Notes: a model not told the origin generated them from the sequence alone. A stretch of DNA of 64,000 nt from Calothrix parasitica NIES-267 (GCF_002368095.1 NZ_AP018229.1:47663-111662); one strand, 5' to 3'. Shown: positions 45,317-54,478, counted from the first letter of the stretch. Numbers and translations are program-made.

Positions 45317-45751
45317 ATGTTGTTAAAGAAATATGAAGCTGAAGGATATTCTTTATCTAGTTTTGATTACCTGCTTTTAGAAGCCTTTTCTCTAAAGAAT
45401 CCACTTAGAATTTCAGAAATTATGGAGTATGTAAATAATGTGGGCTTTTATCGTAAATTAGGAATTCACAAACCTAATGTTGAAAAGAAGAGAGTTAAGC
45501 ATAGATTATCAACAATGCAAGAATGGGAATTAATTGAGTTATTACCTAGCAAGCAGTATAAACTTACCGAAATTGGCTTAAATAATATTAAGAAATATCA
45601 TCAAATTTTGTGGAACAAAATGTGCGCTCGGAGAGAAAAGTTATTATGTCTAAATTGTGGGTATATACTAACCTCACAGAATCAAAAATGTCCCGATTGT
45701 AAAATCAAGGATGCACAATTGGAAGGGAATTACTACATTATTGATGAGTAG
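45317..45751 (+). CDS. winged-helix-like protein with C-terminal zinc ribbon
   Basis: 144 aa. Residues 10-95 have the helices and final strand of a winged helix (FDYLLLEAFSLKNPLRISEI, KHRLSTMQEWELIELLPSKQ, YKLTEIGL). Residues 110-135 form a ribbon LLCLNCGYILTSQNQKCPDC. Probably a small DNA-binding regulator. The family is inferred from pattern, not recognised by name. Confidence 0.6.
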   Translation: MLLKKYEAEGYSLSSFDYLLLEAFSLKNPLRISEIMEYVNNVGFYRKLGIHKPNVEKKRVKHRLSTMQEWELIELLPSKQYKLTEIGLNNIKKYHQILWNKMCARREKLLCLNCGYILTSQNQKCPDCKIKDAQLEGNYYIIDE

Positions 45752-45788
45752 AGATTTTTGATGGGGCTTCCCGCTTTAACCCATTCAT

Positions 45789-45835
45789 CATCTTGTTCTA
45801 GCTAAATCATTTATAATAATAGCTAGAACAAGATG
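45789..45835. promoter_or_regulatory. GTTCTAGC palindromic operator, copy 2, covering the start codon
   Basis: CATCTTGTTCTAGCTA (45789-45804) and TAGCTAGAACAAGATG (45820-45835) are a perfect 16-bp inverted repeat. The final ATG is the start codon of the next gene, and the 15-bp spacer holds TATAAT. The same half-sites occur at 44755. As RNA the stem would hide the start codon; as DNA it is an operator around the -10 box. Confidence 0.65.
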
Positions 45836-46528
45836 TCATATCCCCCACCAACCATGCCTAAGAAAAAATGCGGTTTAGGTTTTGACTGCGCTTCAATGAT
45901 GATTCAGCCTGGGATAGACCCTGCTGATTGTCTGAACTATGAGACTTGCGGTAGTGCTTACGAGCTGACACCTGATGAGCAACTGGAGCTAATACAAATT
46001 CGCCAAAGGCAGCGAGAAGAAGCCCAGAGGGAGCAGGAACGGATTCAAGAAAGAATACTTGTATCCAGAAAACAAGCTGCCCGGATGATGTTAATGAGTC
46101 GTGGCTGTCCCCAATCCCTTGATTCTATAGGGATAACTGATGCCATTGTTGATTTAACGGGGCAGTTATCCCAATTATCACAAAAAATCTTGGAAGCAAC
46201 CCAAGACCAGTACATTCCACCCAAAGAAGTCGAAGTTCACAAGTATAACGTCAAGCGAAAGGGTAGAGTGTTTGAGTACAACAAGCTGATGGCTAACGAA
46301 GCCATATTCAAACCTATTGAGAAAACCAGGGAAGTAACCAGAAACGGTAAAAAAATTATGATAAATGTTGAAGTGGTTAGAATGATTCATTTATCAAAAG
46401 ATGAGGATGCCCGAAACATCGTTGCCAGAGAAGGTATTGAGTTAAGGAATAAGCTATCAAAAGTAGAAACGCTATTAAAAAATGCTCAACAACTAATTGA
46501 TGAAGCTAGTAGTTTAATAGAAAGCTGA
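45833..46528 (+). CDS. hypothetical conserved plasmid protein
   Basis: 231 aa. The N-terminal 40 residues carry four Cys (KKKCGLGFDCASMMIQPGID, DCLNYETCGSAYEL) that could bind zinc. A long charged helix follows (LELIQIRQRQREEAQREQER), then a domain with VEVHKYNVKRKGRVFEYNKL and a C-terminal coiled coil. Cyanobacterial by general appearance. Its start lies inside the 16-bp palindrome, which implies a leaderless or very short mRNA leader. Confidence 0.65.
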   Translation: MSYPPPTMPKKKCGLGFDCASMMIQPGIDPADCLNYETCGSAYELTPDEQLELIQIRQRQREEAQREQERIQERILVSRKQAARMMLMSRGCPQSLDSIGITDAIVDLTGQLSQLSQKILEATQDQYIPPKEVEVHKYNVKRKGRVFEYNKLMANEAIFKPIEKTREVTRNGKKIMINVEVVRMIHLSKDEDARNIVAREGIELRNKLSKVETLLKNAQQLIDEASSLIES

Positions 46529-46628
46529 TACGAGGAATAATAAAAGTGATAACGAGCCAAAGCCTAAAAGACTTCAGCCCGTTTGAGGAAAGGAGAGTAA
46601 CTAAGTATTTACCTTAGCTTTTCACCCG

Positions 46629-46880
46629 TTACTTGTTTCCAGAACCGGATGAGCTACTTTCATTAGCATTGCTGCCGGAGTTACTGGAATTGCCGTCACT
46701 ATTGTTACCGGAACCTTCACTATTCTCACGAGCGCTGTCATCTGAGTTGTTATAATCCAAGCCATCGCCTTGGAATGATTTATCTGCTCCATCTTCCCTT
46801 GCATCTCTTGCAGCAAGTACCGGATTATCGCTTGTACTCTTAGTGGAAATATTATCCAAATAGTTAGAATCTGAACTCAT
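46629..46880 (-). CDS. small Asn/Ser/Gly/Asp-rich disordered protein
   Basis: 83 aa: MSSDSNYLDNISTKSTSDNP, then a tail of repeated GNNSD/NSGSN type. Very acidic, no hydrophobic core, no signal peptide. A ribosome-binding site (GGAGAAAGACA) lies before the ATG at 46880. Function unknown. Confidence 0.5.
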   Translation of the reverse strand: MSSDSNYLDNISTKSTSDNPVLAARDAREDGADKSFQGDGLDYNNSDDSARENSEGSGNNSDGNSSNSGSNANESSSSGSGNK

Positions 46881-47194
46881 TTGTCTTTCTCCTTTTTGTA
46901 CTGATTTTTTGCAGACATAACTCTCTCCACATCCCTGCGATGTAGAGATTTTTCTGATTCAATAACATTCCTAACTTCCCTACCCCCAACTACAGATAAG
47001 AAAGTCTTCAAGACAAATTAAACAAAGCAAGTATCAAGTAACTTCTTCAACCAATCCAACCTGGGTTTATCAGACTTGTTGAAGCTGTTACTACAGCAAT
47101 TAATCCGCTATTAAATTTCAACCTCGAAAGGGTCACTATCCGAAGCTGCAAGATTTAAATTTGATTAAGCTAATTACTTTGGGAGAGAAAAAAC
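46881..47194. other. gene-free stretch
   Basis: No ORF or strong hairpin seen between two leftward genes; it should hold the promoter of the Asn/Ser-rich gene. Confidence 0.4.
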
Positions 47195-47509
47195 CTAAAT
47201 CCAGTTTTTGTTAGCCGCTGAAACAACCAGAGTTTCCAGCTCTTTCAATGGTTTGCCTGAGACTTTACTCAACTGTTTCAAATCAATTTCGGACAGTTCT
47301 TTCTTCCCTGCCAAAACATCCAAAAAATCGGCAAATATCTCAGAAGGAATTTCTAACTCCCCCGCCTTGTTTAATTCATCCAGTTTTGACTGCAACAAAT
47401 ATGAAGCTGCTGGAGCCTGTGCCTGACCTATCTTCAGCGCGTATTTATCGAGTAACCGCAAGTAATAGTCAGGAACCCCCACATTTATGCGCTTCATCTT
47501 GTTTGCCAT
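47195..47509 (-). CDS. small RHH-like DNA-binding protein
   Basis: 104 aa from the ATG at 47509 (an upstream in-frame extension to 47611 has no plausible start context). MKRINVGVPDYYLRLLDKYA, followed by AAASYLLQSKLDEL, is the strand-helix-helix pattern of ribbon-helix-helix proteins. The C-terminal half has an LSEIDLKQLSKVSGKPLKEL stretch. A TATCTC/GAGATA palindrome lies upstream near 47627 and may be its operator. Confidence 0.6.
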   Translation of the reverse strand: MANKMKRINVGVPDYYLRLLDKYALKIGQAQAPAASYLLQSKLDELNKAGELEIPSEIFADFLDVLAGKKELSEIDLKQLSKVSGKPLKELETLVVSAANKNWI

Positions 47510-47964
47510 GCAGTAGTACCAAAAACCTTTACCCAGCATACCACAAGATAATCTCTGGGCTATCAGGTTAGATAGTGACTGCCATTGATTAATTACTCCA
47601 TTTACCATCACCTCCTAAATATTATCTCTTGAGATAGCGATAGTGATAAGATAACATATAAATGAGTAAATAGTGCATAACTTTTCAGCAATTATTTGTT
47701 TACAGTAGCCCCGAAAGAACTACAACCATTGCAGCCAATAACCACCAAGTACTTCAATAACTAACCGTGATTGAATCAACTCAAATCTACTGTACCCGCC
47801 TCCCAGTGCAAGGAAAGCGCCTTTTTCGCAGATTGCCCGCTATCTAAATCTGCTGTCTCCCGTGCCTTATCCACCAGCCGCTTTTCCATCAAACGACTGC
47901 AAGAAATTGCCTATACAAAAATTAACAACTCCGCCAATGATTACCCTCTCTACCCCAAAGCTGA
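47510..47964. other. gene-poor stretch between divergent units
   Basis: Contains TATCTC/GAGATA and a related GATAAGATAA sequence (47625-47660), probable operators of the RHH gene. A 96-codon ORF from a TTG at 47771 overlaps the next gene and is doubtful. Confidence 0.4.
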
Positions 47965-48153
47965 GTGGATAAGCCGCAAAAGCAAGCACAATCGGGAAGC
48001 TCCGCTAACTCCCTACCAAATCTGGATACCGGAGAGCGTCTGGCTTTCATTCACGCTTTAGCTTTAATTGTCTTTATCTTCACCTCCGCTATCAGCCCCG
48101 CTCCTGCCATTCTATTCTCAACTATCTTTTATTTACGGAGCCAACAAAAATGA
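47965..48153 (+). CDS. small membrane protein, coupled to next gene
   Basis: 62 aa from a GTG start: polar N-terminus, then one or two membrane segments (FIHALALIVFIFTSAISPAP, ILFSTIFYL). Its TGA overlaps the ATG of the next gene (ATGA at 48150-48153), the hallmark of translational coupling. Small and unrecognised. Confidence 0.45.
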   Translation: MDKPQKQAQSGSSANSLPNLDTGERLAFIHALALIVFIFTSAISPAPAILFSTIFYLRSQQK

Positions 48154-48338
48154 GTTATCAAAGCCTTAAAAACGAACTGGAAGAAATCGCTAACGATTTC
48201 GCCAAACTCAAAAGAATTGATGAATACGAAGAGCTTGTGAAACTGACTCAAGAACAATCTGATGTGTCTCTTGCCGATAGTCTGCAAGGGATATTAAGCG
48301 CTATCAAAATCCTGAAAAAGAAACTTGCTTCTAAATAA
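48150..48338 (+). CDS. small helical protein
   Basis: 62 aa, MSYQSLKNELEEIANDFAKL and so on, two amphipathic helices (coiled-coil-like). It is coupled to the upstream gene by a 4-bp overlap and precedes the gene at 48351 by 12 bp. No family known. Confidence 0.55.
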   Translation: MSYQSLKNELEEIANDFAKLKRIDEYEELVKLTQEQSDVSLADSLQGILSAIKILKKKLASK

Positions 48339-48350
48339 TCACAAAGTACC

Positions 48351-48617
48351 ATGTCCAAGAAAAAACGAGGCTCTTATTATCTGATGAGCCAGATTTCTAA
48401 GGGATTGACTGCCAGACAAAGATTGAAGAAGAAAATCAACTATTTTCCTCTGATTGAATCGTATTGTGTCTGCAAAGGCTTCTGCTTCAAAGAATGGACA
48501 ACCAATTATGCCGGGTATCTGGTGTTGCAGTACGAACTAACACCTGGCTTGGAGATAACTGAACAGCTTATCGGGCAAGCTGTTGAAGAACTTGAGCAAA
48601 TTAAGATAAAGGGCTAA
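48351..48617 (+). CDS. small hypothetical basic protein
   Basis: 88 aa: MSKKKRGSYYLMSQISKGLT, a Cys-containing middle (YCVCKGFCFKEW) and an acidic helix at the end. Part of the short rightward operon 47965-49161. Unrecognised. Confidence 0.55.
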   Translation: MSKKKRGSYYLMSQISKGLTARQRLKKKINYFPLIESYCVCKGFCFKEWTTNYAGYLVLQYELTPGLEITEQLIGQAVEELEQIKIKG

Positions 48618-48672
48618 GAAAGCATTGTTTCTCAAGCCCGGAAAGAAAATAGTTTTATCATCGCTACCCATT

Positions 48673-49161
48673 ATGGCACCATTATTCCGTTCAAAAAAAT
48701 ACCTTCTCTCCTTCACCCTAAGTATTGCCAAAGTCAATCCCAAGAACTTCGCTCAACTCCTGCGAGGAGCAGAGTTAGGAGAAATTCCTGAATGGTTAAA
48801 ATCCGAATTGAATCCACTGAATAACCAACCCAACCCTATAAGAACTATGCTTCCCGAACTCGAACAAGAGCATCTTCCCTTGAAGCCCCATAGACAAGAT
48901 ATAGAAGATATCAGGAATCTAGAGTACGCCCTTCATCTGGAAGATGAAAAATCGATTGTTAATCAGGAACTGCTGGATTCCATCTACTTTGACAAGTTAG
49001 CCGCAACTCCTGGTTTTGTTAGTTTTGATGCCATTCGCAGTCACGTTCAAAGACACCTGCCCCATCTGCGAAAAAACGAACTTATTTCGGCTGTGCTGGA
49101 ATCGCTAATTAGACAACAAGCTATTGAAGGCGATCGCCACAGGGGCTACCGCATAATTTGA
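48673..49161 (+). CDS. hypothetical plasmid protein with C-terminal wHTH-like part
   Basis: 162 aa from the ATG at 48673 (an extended start at 48625 would overlap less well). The N-terminus is beta-rich (KYLLSFTLSIAKVNPKNFA). The last 60 residues (FVSFDAIRSHVQRHLPHLRK, ISAVLESLIRQQAIEGDRHR) read as a winged helix. The HIP1 octamer at 49130 is within its coding sequence. Confidence 0.6.
   Translation: MAPLFRSKKYLLSFTLSIAKVNPKNFAQLLRGAELGEIPEWLKSELNPLNNQPNPIRTMLPELEQEHLPLKPHRQDIEDIRNLEYALHLEDEKSIVNQELLDSIYFDKLAATPGFVSFDAIRSHVQRHLPHLRKNELISAVLESLIRQQAIEGDRHRGYRII
49130..49137. repeat. HIP1 octamer
   Basis: GCGATCGC, the highly iterated palindrome typical of cyanobacterial genomes. Only one copy was noticed, consistent with plasmid rather than chromosomal sequence. 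Confidence 0.75.
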
Positions 49162-49262
49162 GCAACCAACCAGGCAATCAGCCCTACAACCAAGGGTTGG
49201 TTGTATTGGTTTTTAAGGGTTGGTTGGTAGAATAGCAAAAATAATTCCCCAACACCCGTGCT

Positions 49263-49736
49263 ATGAGAAAAACTCTACTTGAAGTTAAGAAACTTAATAA
49301 CTTTGAAGCTAAAAAGCTAAAAAAAGCTGGTATTAGTGATTATTTAACTTTGGTATTAACTGCTTGCTACAACATTTTTCGGGAAGAAGATAAATTTCAA
49401 AAGTTCTGCCAAGAAGATAATATTTCTGGGGAATTAACCGAAAAACTAAAAACTTTTTCCAAGACTCAAAGCTTTCTTAACTATGTTTTTAGCGGTATTG
49501 TTGCTGTTACCACCAACCCAGAGTACACCTTTCAAATTCCCCCAGCTAAAGAGATGCAGCAACATAGCAATAATTTTGCTCTAACTATTGTCAGGAATTT
49601 AGTAGAGGATTTAAAAAAAGAATCGGTGGAAAGCTTGTGTTTGAGGGCTGATGATGAGATGCGGCAATTTCAGGAAATGAATAAAGCGAATATGACCCCT
49701 GAACTAACTGAAAAATTTGGGGATATTCCTATCTAA
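49263..49736 (+). CDS. hypothetical helical protein
   Basis: 157 aa, soluble, nearly all helical, with a DYLTLVLTACYNIFREEDKF segment and a C-terminus ending EKFGDIPI. No family. Preceded by overlapping GGTTGGTTG repeats near 49190-49230 that may form a terminator for the upstream gene. It is followed by the nuclease-like gene in the same direction. Confidence 0.55.
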   Translation: MRKTLLEVKKLNNFEAKKLKKAGISDYLTLVLTACYNIFREEDKFQKFCQEDNISGELTEKLKTFSKTQSFLNYVFSGIVAVTTNPEYTFQIPPAKEMQQHSNNFALTIVRNLVEDLKKESVESLCLRADDEMRQFQEMNKANMTPELTEKFGDIPI

Positions 49737-49782
49737 ATAAATTGCAGTATTATTGTACTACTACTATAGATACTTTTTAAAC

Positions 49783-50427
49783 ATGACCTTAGCCGTTACA
49801 GATAGAATCAAAAGCTTCAAGGACTTACGTAGAAACTTTAATTTACAACAATCCAAAGACCCAGCATTCTTCAGCGAATTATCCAAAGACTTACAAGATT
49901 TAACCCCGGAAGAAAAATCCGGTATCGGCAAGATTAAAAAGCGCTTTGATTACCACCGCGAAGACGGCTTCTTACTCGAAGGCACAGTTAATCTGCTAGT
50001 AGTTTCCCCACTCTTAGAACTCGCTGGTTTCCTGGACGAGCCATACCAGATTCGCTCCCCATTCGGCATTGAAATAGAAATCAACGACACAGTTGAGACG
50101 CTGAAGGGTTTTATTGACACACTGGTAGTCAACAATAACCTCTGGGTTTTATCCCTGGAATCCAAACGAAGCGCTATTCCTGTAGGTGTAGCATTGCCAC
50201 AACTCTTTGCCTATATGCTTGCCCAACCAAGACAAGGTAATCTAGCCTTTGGAGTAGCTACAAACGGCGATGAGTTTATTTTTCTTAAATTGGATTTTAG
50301 CACAGGGCAACCTTCCTACGGCTTTTCACGGGCTTACTCACTGCTTCCAGTTAATCACGAATTAGATGTAGTTCTTAAAATCCTGAAAAAATTGGGTAAC
50401 TCTGTGATTGAAGCTCAGGAAGGTTAA
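49783..50427 (+). CDS. type I restriction R-subunit N-terminal-domain-like nuclease
   Basis: 214 aa from the ATG at 49783. Matches the HsdR_N/PDDEXK pattern of stand-alone cyanobacterial 'restriction endonuclease subunit R' proteins: FDYHREDGFLLEGTVNLLVV, PFGIEIEINDTVETLKGFID, and VLSLESKRSAIPVGVALPQL, giving D...ExK. QLFAYML and NLAFGVATNGDEFIFLKL complete the fold. It lacks the helicase part of true HsdR. The paired partner is unknown. Confidence 0.75.
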   Translation: MTLAVTDRIKSFKDLRRNFNLQQSKDPAFFSELSKDLQDLTPEEKSGIGKIKKRFDYHREDGFLLEGTVNLLVVSPLLELAGFLDEPYQIRSPFGIEIEINDTVETLKGFIDTLVVNNNLWVLSLESKRSAIPVGVALPQLFAYMLAQPRQGNLAFGVATNGDEFIFLKLDFSTGQPSYGFSRAYSLLPVNHELDVVLKILKKLGNSVIEAQEG

Positions 50428-50432
50428 TTTGC

Positions 50433-51614
50433 TCACTCATTTAACAGCCAAACCTGAATTAAATACCTGATAGCACACTCTAATCTGGTTTGCAGCGCTA
50501 TAAGTTGATTATGGGTAAAAGGAATAGTAGGCTGATGAGTTCCACGATTAAATAAGTCAGCCATTTCTACAACTGCCTTTACATCTTCTTTGATGAAAGC
50601 AGTAAATTTATCGTGATTTACACCTCTACAAATATAAAATAATCTAGCTTTTCTTGTTGGTTTATTATTACTGAAGAATACCTCGTCATCACTCCATTTT
50701 CTAATATCATTATCTGGAGCTAGTCTCTGTATTATCTGAGTAAACAATTCGCGCAGTGATACTACACAGTGACGAGCATAATCTGGATTGTCTTTTGAAT
50801 TTAGTGCTGATTTAGCACCCTGCCATAGAGGAATTAAATCCTTTGAATTAATGACAAGTAAAAGCTCCTCAATTCCTGGTTGCTTTCCTAAAATCTCATT
50901 TTTTAAAGATTCTTTCTCTTCTTCTAACTCATTCTTTTCTTGATTTTCTTCCGAAGTAGAAACGGCATTTAAGACTTCCGCACTATTAAGTACTTCAAGT
51001 GCAGGTAGCTCTGAAACTATCTCGGCTAAATCTGGTTTTTCTAAGATTATTTCTCCGACTGAACCAGCTAAATTAGAATAAGAAGTAGATAATTCTAAGA
51101 AACTGCCGTAAGCTTGTTTGTGTAAGTCAACAAAATTGGATACAAACCCAAGGCTTTTTGTGAAGTTTAATTGCTGTTGCAAAGTTGTTTGAGCTATGCC
51201 ACTTAATTTTAAACTGTTAAGCATCGCCTCAGCTACACCAGAAGCATTTTCAGTGTAAAGTCTACCAAACGCCTTGTCAGAAATAATATCGCTTATTCCA
51301 CTATTTACCCCTTTTAATAATTCAATTGCTTCTAATTGTGGAAATTTTAAGCTATTAGTCTGCTCGGCAAATTTAGCGATTACATCGGCTGAATTTAATA
51401 CAGGATTTCTTCCAACAATATCAGTAAAATGGGTAATGCTATCCAAGACACTTGGATTTAATCTACTGATTGCATCTAAAGCTGGAGTAGCACCATACAA
51501 ATCATTAATCTGGTCGGCAATTTTACCTGCTACAAAAGCTGGATGACTGGATTGAAAACCAACTAATTGGTCTATCATGCTTTGAAATTCTCTGTCAGAA
51601 TTATATTTATCCAT
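50433..51614 (-). CDS. hypothetical protein with HEPN/pPIWI-associated-nuclease-like C-terminus
   Basis: 393 aa. Residues 1-230 are a helical, Asn-rich region without domain match; 230-250 are E/K-rich. The C-terminal 150 residues (IPLWQGAKSALNSKDNPDYA, RHCVVSLRELFTQIIQRLAP, KARLFYICRGVNHDKF, LIALQTRLECAIRYLIQVWL) resemble a helical domain seen in predicted pPIWI-associated nucleases and some HEPN proteins. The call is low-level; no catalytic motif (RxxxxH) is certain. Convergent with the HsdR_N-like gene. Confidence 0.5.
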   Translation of the reverse strand: MDKYNSDREFQSMIDQLVGFQSSHPAFVAGKIADQINDLYGATPALDAISRLNPSVLDSITHFTDIVGRNPVLNSADVIAKFAEQTNSLKFPQLEAIELLKGVNSGISDIISDKAFGRLYTENASGVAEAMLNSLKLSGIAQTTLQQQLNFTKSLGFVSNFVDLHKQAYGSFLELSTSYSNLAGSVGEIILEKPDLAEIVSELPALEVLNSAEVLNAVSTSEENQEKNELEEEKESLKNEILGKQPGIEELLLVINSKDLIPLWQGAKSALNSKDNPDYARHCVVSLRELFTQIIQRLAPDNDIRKWSDDEVFFSNNKPTRKARLFYICRGVNHDKFTAFIKEDVKAVVEMADLFNRGTHQPTIPFTHNQLIALQTRLECAIRYLIQVWLLNE

Positions 51615-51856
51615 ACTCTTTCTAATTTTGTTACCTTGCTATTCTACATTTTTTTAGTGCTTATGTACTGTAATATCTTTATTACAAAGTTGAAATATGT
51701 AAGCTAGGGCTGTTATCCGTACAACTAAGGTAGAGATATTACGGAAGAATCAGAAGTCGTATTTACTACTATGTCTGCATTTCGCTTTTAAGTCTATTTT
51801 TTCAAACTGTATCAAAGCATTTAGTCAACCAACTAGTTAAGCCATTACCCGCTTAT

Positions 51857-52465
51857 TTAAGATAATAATAAATCCATCAAAGAACTAAGCACAAACAAAC
51901 CAAAAGCTAAGATTTTAGTTCTTTTCTCGAACTTAGGACTTTTACTAAACCTAGCAAGTATCTGAACAACCAACATTATTAGTAATATTGTGAATGACAG
52001 AAGAAAAGGTAAAACAACCAGCAACAAACAGCCAAAGAAAAGAATTATTGTCGCAACTCTAAACCAAAAATTAGGTAGTATATCCTTCTCTAAATCAAAT
52101 ATAGGTATTGTTGTAGAGAATACCATAGGTACTATAAAAACAATGCCAGAGATTAGAAATATAAAAGAGATAGCTAATTTAATCCTTTCCGGAGCAGTTT
52201 TTAACTTATTTGGAAAAGAAAATACTTCTATAAACAATTTAGGTAAAGACAGACCTGCACTTTTTAGGACTTCGTTTACTCTTTTCACTCCTAATAGCTC
52301 AATTAACGCTACGAATCCAGAAATAAACTGAACAATTTTAGTTCCTCTGCTCCACCACAGCACTTTAGCGCACAAATAAGAATTCCACACACAAAGTATT
52401 TCCGAGTCATCCAATTTATTACCGGAAAACCATTCGCTTACAGTCTGCCCTAAATCTAAACTCAT
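51857..52465 (-). CDS. hypothetical membrane protein
   Basis: 202 aa. Polar N-terminus, then segments IVQFISGFVALIELLGV, LAISFIFLISGIVFIVPMVF, VATIILFFGCLLLVVLPFLL and ILAFGLFVLSSLMDLLL, so four or five membrane passes. No family recognised. Divergent from parA at 52791, with a 325-bp gap. Confidence 0.6.
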   Translation of the reverse strand: MSLDLGQTVSEWFSGNKLDDSEILCVWNSYLCAKVLWWSRGTKIVQFISGFVALIELLGVKRVNEVLKSAGLSLPKLFIEVFSFPNKLKTAPERIKLAISFIFLISGIVFIVPMVFSTTIPIFDLEKDILPNFWFRVATIILFFGCLLLVVLPFLLSFTILLIMLVVQILARFSKSPKFEKRTKILAFGLFVLSSLMDLLLS

Positions 52466-52790
52466 AAGAACCTAGCAATCCAAATAAACTAGCTAGAAGA
52501 TTACTGAAAATCCTATCAATTTACCTGTATCCTGAAAAACAACCCAACATTATAACTGGATTATTTTTTACCGAAAACCCAAAAATATAGTATATTAAAT
52601 TCAACTCGATATCTTTTTCCATCCTTCCATCTCCTAAAACTAATTTTTGTGTGGTAATTCCTTCCGCACTCCTACAAAACATAATTTCCATCAATTCTTA
52701 AATATTTTTACCTCCTAACTATTCCAAGACCCCAAAGCCTTTAATCTTTCACCAATCACCCAAACCCATTCACACCTCTAAAGAAACAAA
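52466..52790. other. gene-free stretch before parAB
   Basis: AT-rich; it should hold divergent promoters for the membrane-protein gene and parAB. I see no parS-like palindrome in it. Confidence 0.4.
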
Positions 52791-53552
52791 ATGGGAAAAA
52801 TAATCGCCCTATTTAACCAATCCGGCGGGGTTGGCAAGTCAAGTCTCACTATGAATCTTGGCTACCATCTCGCCCAAAAGCAGAAAAATCGGGTGCTACT
52901 ACTTGATTTAGACCCCCAGGCTTCCTTAACAACCTTTATGGGACTGGAGCCGGAGAACGAGCAGCAAACTATCTACCAAGCGGTGGTAGGAGAAGAGAAA
53001 ATGCACATCCACCCCGAACTGATTCACGGAATGTCTTTTACTCCTTCCAATATTAATCTGAGTGCAGCCGAGTTAGAACTGGTAGCTTCCCTAATGCGCG
53101 AGATGCGTCTGAAAAATGCTCTTGCTCCAATAGCTGGTGATTATGACTATATTCTTATTGACTGCCCACCGTCTCTTGGCATTCTAAGTGTTATCAGTTT
53201 GGTAGCTGCCACTCACCTGCTTGTACCAATTCAGTGTCAGTTCAAATCCTTCCAGGGAACCGATTTACTGCTTAAAACTATTACTTCCTTAAAAAAAGGC
53301 GCTAATCCCAGTCTGGCTATTGCTGGTTTTATTCCGACCATGTATGATGCCCGTACTGCCCAGGAATCAAGAACTTATAAAGCAATTAAAGAACAACTCT
53401 CTCCTTTGGCTACAGTCTTTGACCCGATTCCTAAGTCAATCGCCTTTGCGGATGCTTCAGAAGCCCGAAAGCCACTAGCGCTATTTAATCCCAAACATCC
53501 AGCAGTTAAAATCATGAAAAAAATTGCTTCTTCCCTGGAGAAACTACCATGA
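52791..53552 (+). CDS. parA: ParA/Soj-type partition ATPase (second par locus)
   Basis: 253 aa. Deviant Walker A: NQSGGVGKSSLTMNL. Walker A-prime: LLLDLDPQASLTTFMG. Walker B: YDYILIDCPPSLGIL. A VPIQCQFKSFQGTDLLLKTI segment follows, as in Soj. Full-length small ParA without HTH. It overlaps parB by 4 bp (ATGA), the classical coupled parAB operon. It is unlike the ParA at 41680. Confidence 0.92.
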   Translation: MGKIIALFNQSGGVGKSSLTMNLGYHLAQKQKNRVLLLDLDPQASLTTFMGLEPENEQQTIYQAVVGEEKMHIHPELIHGMSFTPSNINLSAAELELVASLMREMRLKNALAPIAGDYDYILIDCPPSLGILSVISLVAATHLLVPIQCQFKSFQGTDLLLKTITSLKKGANPSLAIAGFIPTMYDARTAQESRTYKAIKEQLSPLATVFDPIPKSIAFADASEARKPLALFNPKHPAVKIMKKIASSLEKLP

Positions 53553-54475
53553 GCAAAAAAGACCAACCTTACAGCCAGCTTCAAGGTGTTGCAGCTTTAC
53601 TTGAACAAACAACATCTTCCCAAGACGGAGAAACCGAGAAAGCCACTAAAAACCAAATATCAATTGAGCTTATTCAAACTCCAGCTAATCAACCTCGTCG
53701 CTATTTTGACCCCGAAAAACTAGAATCCTTAACTAAGTCAATCAACGCTCATGGAGTAATAGAACCACTCCTTGTGCGCCCCAAGGACGGCAAATATGAA
53801 CTTGTTGCTGGGGAGCGAAGACTAAGAGCTTCTAAGCAAGCCGGACTAAGTGAAGTTCCAGTAATTATTCGGGATTTAGACGATACCAAAACCAGCCAAA
53901 TCCGCTTAGTTGAAAACCTGCAACGGGAGGATTTGAACCCCCTAGAAGAAACTGAAGGGATACTGGAACTGCTCTCAATTGAGCTAAACCAACCAGTTTT
54001 AGAAGCCATCTCCATTCTCCACAGGATGCAAAATGAAGCGAAGGGGAAAGTTACCCAAAACGTTTTGGGTAATGAAAAACAATCTGTAGAAAAGGTTTTT
54101 ACTAGCCTTGGGACAATAGGCTGGCAATCTTTTGTGACTTCTAGACTCCCTCTGCTCAAACTTCCTGAAGACGTGCTGGAAGTGCTACGACAAGGAAGGC
54201 TTGAGTACACCAAAGCTATCGCGATTGCCAAAATTAAAGATAAAGAACAAAGAGAACAGTTGTTGGCAGAAGTACTAGAAAAGAATTTATCCCTTAAGGA
54301 AATTAAGGAGAGGATAGAAGCACTTAAGCCAGCCAAAGACCCTGAAAAACTATCACTAAAACAACGGGTTGACGACACCTTTCGCCGACTGAAAAAATCT
54401 AAAGCATTAGATGATGAGAAGAAGAAAAAAAGTATTGAAAAGTTGCTGACACAGATGGAGGCGTTAATGAAATAA
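53549..54475 (+). CDS. parB: ParB-family CTPase/centromere-binding protein
   Basis: 308 aa. The N-terminal ParB/Spo0J domain has IQTPANQPRRYFDPEKLESL, HGVIEPLLVRPKDGKYELVA, GERRLRASKQAGLSEVPVII and VENLQREDLNPLEE (boxes I-III, GERR being the CTP-binding box). A central HTH lies about 130-240, and a helical dimerisation tail follows. A perfect 22-bp palindrome (54051-54072), probably parS, lies inside the coding region, and a second copy follows the stop. Confidence 0.92.
   Translation: MSKKDQPYSQLQGVAALLEQTTSSQDGETEKATKNQISIELIQTPANQPRRYFDPEKLESLTKSINAHGVIEPLLVRPKDGKYELVAGERRLRASKQAGLSEVPVIIRDLDDTKTSQIRLVENLQREDLNPLEETEGILELLSIELNQPVLEAISILHRMQNEAKGKVTQNVLGNEKQSVEKVFTSLGTIGWQSFVTSRLPLLKLPEDVLEVLRQGRLEYTKAIAIAKIKDKEQREQLLAEVLEKNLSLKEIKERIEALKPAKDPEKLSLKQRVDDTFRRLKKSKALDDEKKKKSIEKLLTQMEALMK
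54051..54072. promoter_or_regulatory. parS candidate 1, inside parB
   Basis: Perfect 22-bp palindrome with the core TACCCAAAACGTTTTGGGTA (flanked by T and A). It encodes VTQNVLGN within ParB and is repeated exactly at 54479-54500. Two identical 22-bp palindromes within 430 bp of a parAB operon are strong evidence for ParB-binding sites. Confidence 0.85.
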
Positions 54476-54478
54476 CTC

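Noticed and set aside
47771..48061. 96-codon ORF from a TTG start
   Set aside because: Overlaps the translationally coupled membrane gene in another frame and has no recognisable feature; left out as doubtful.
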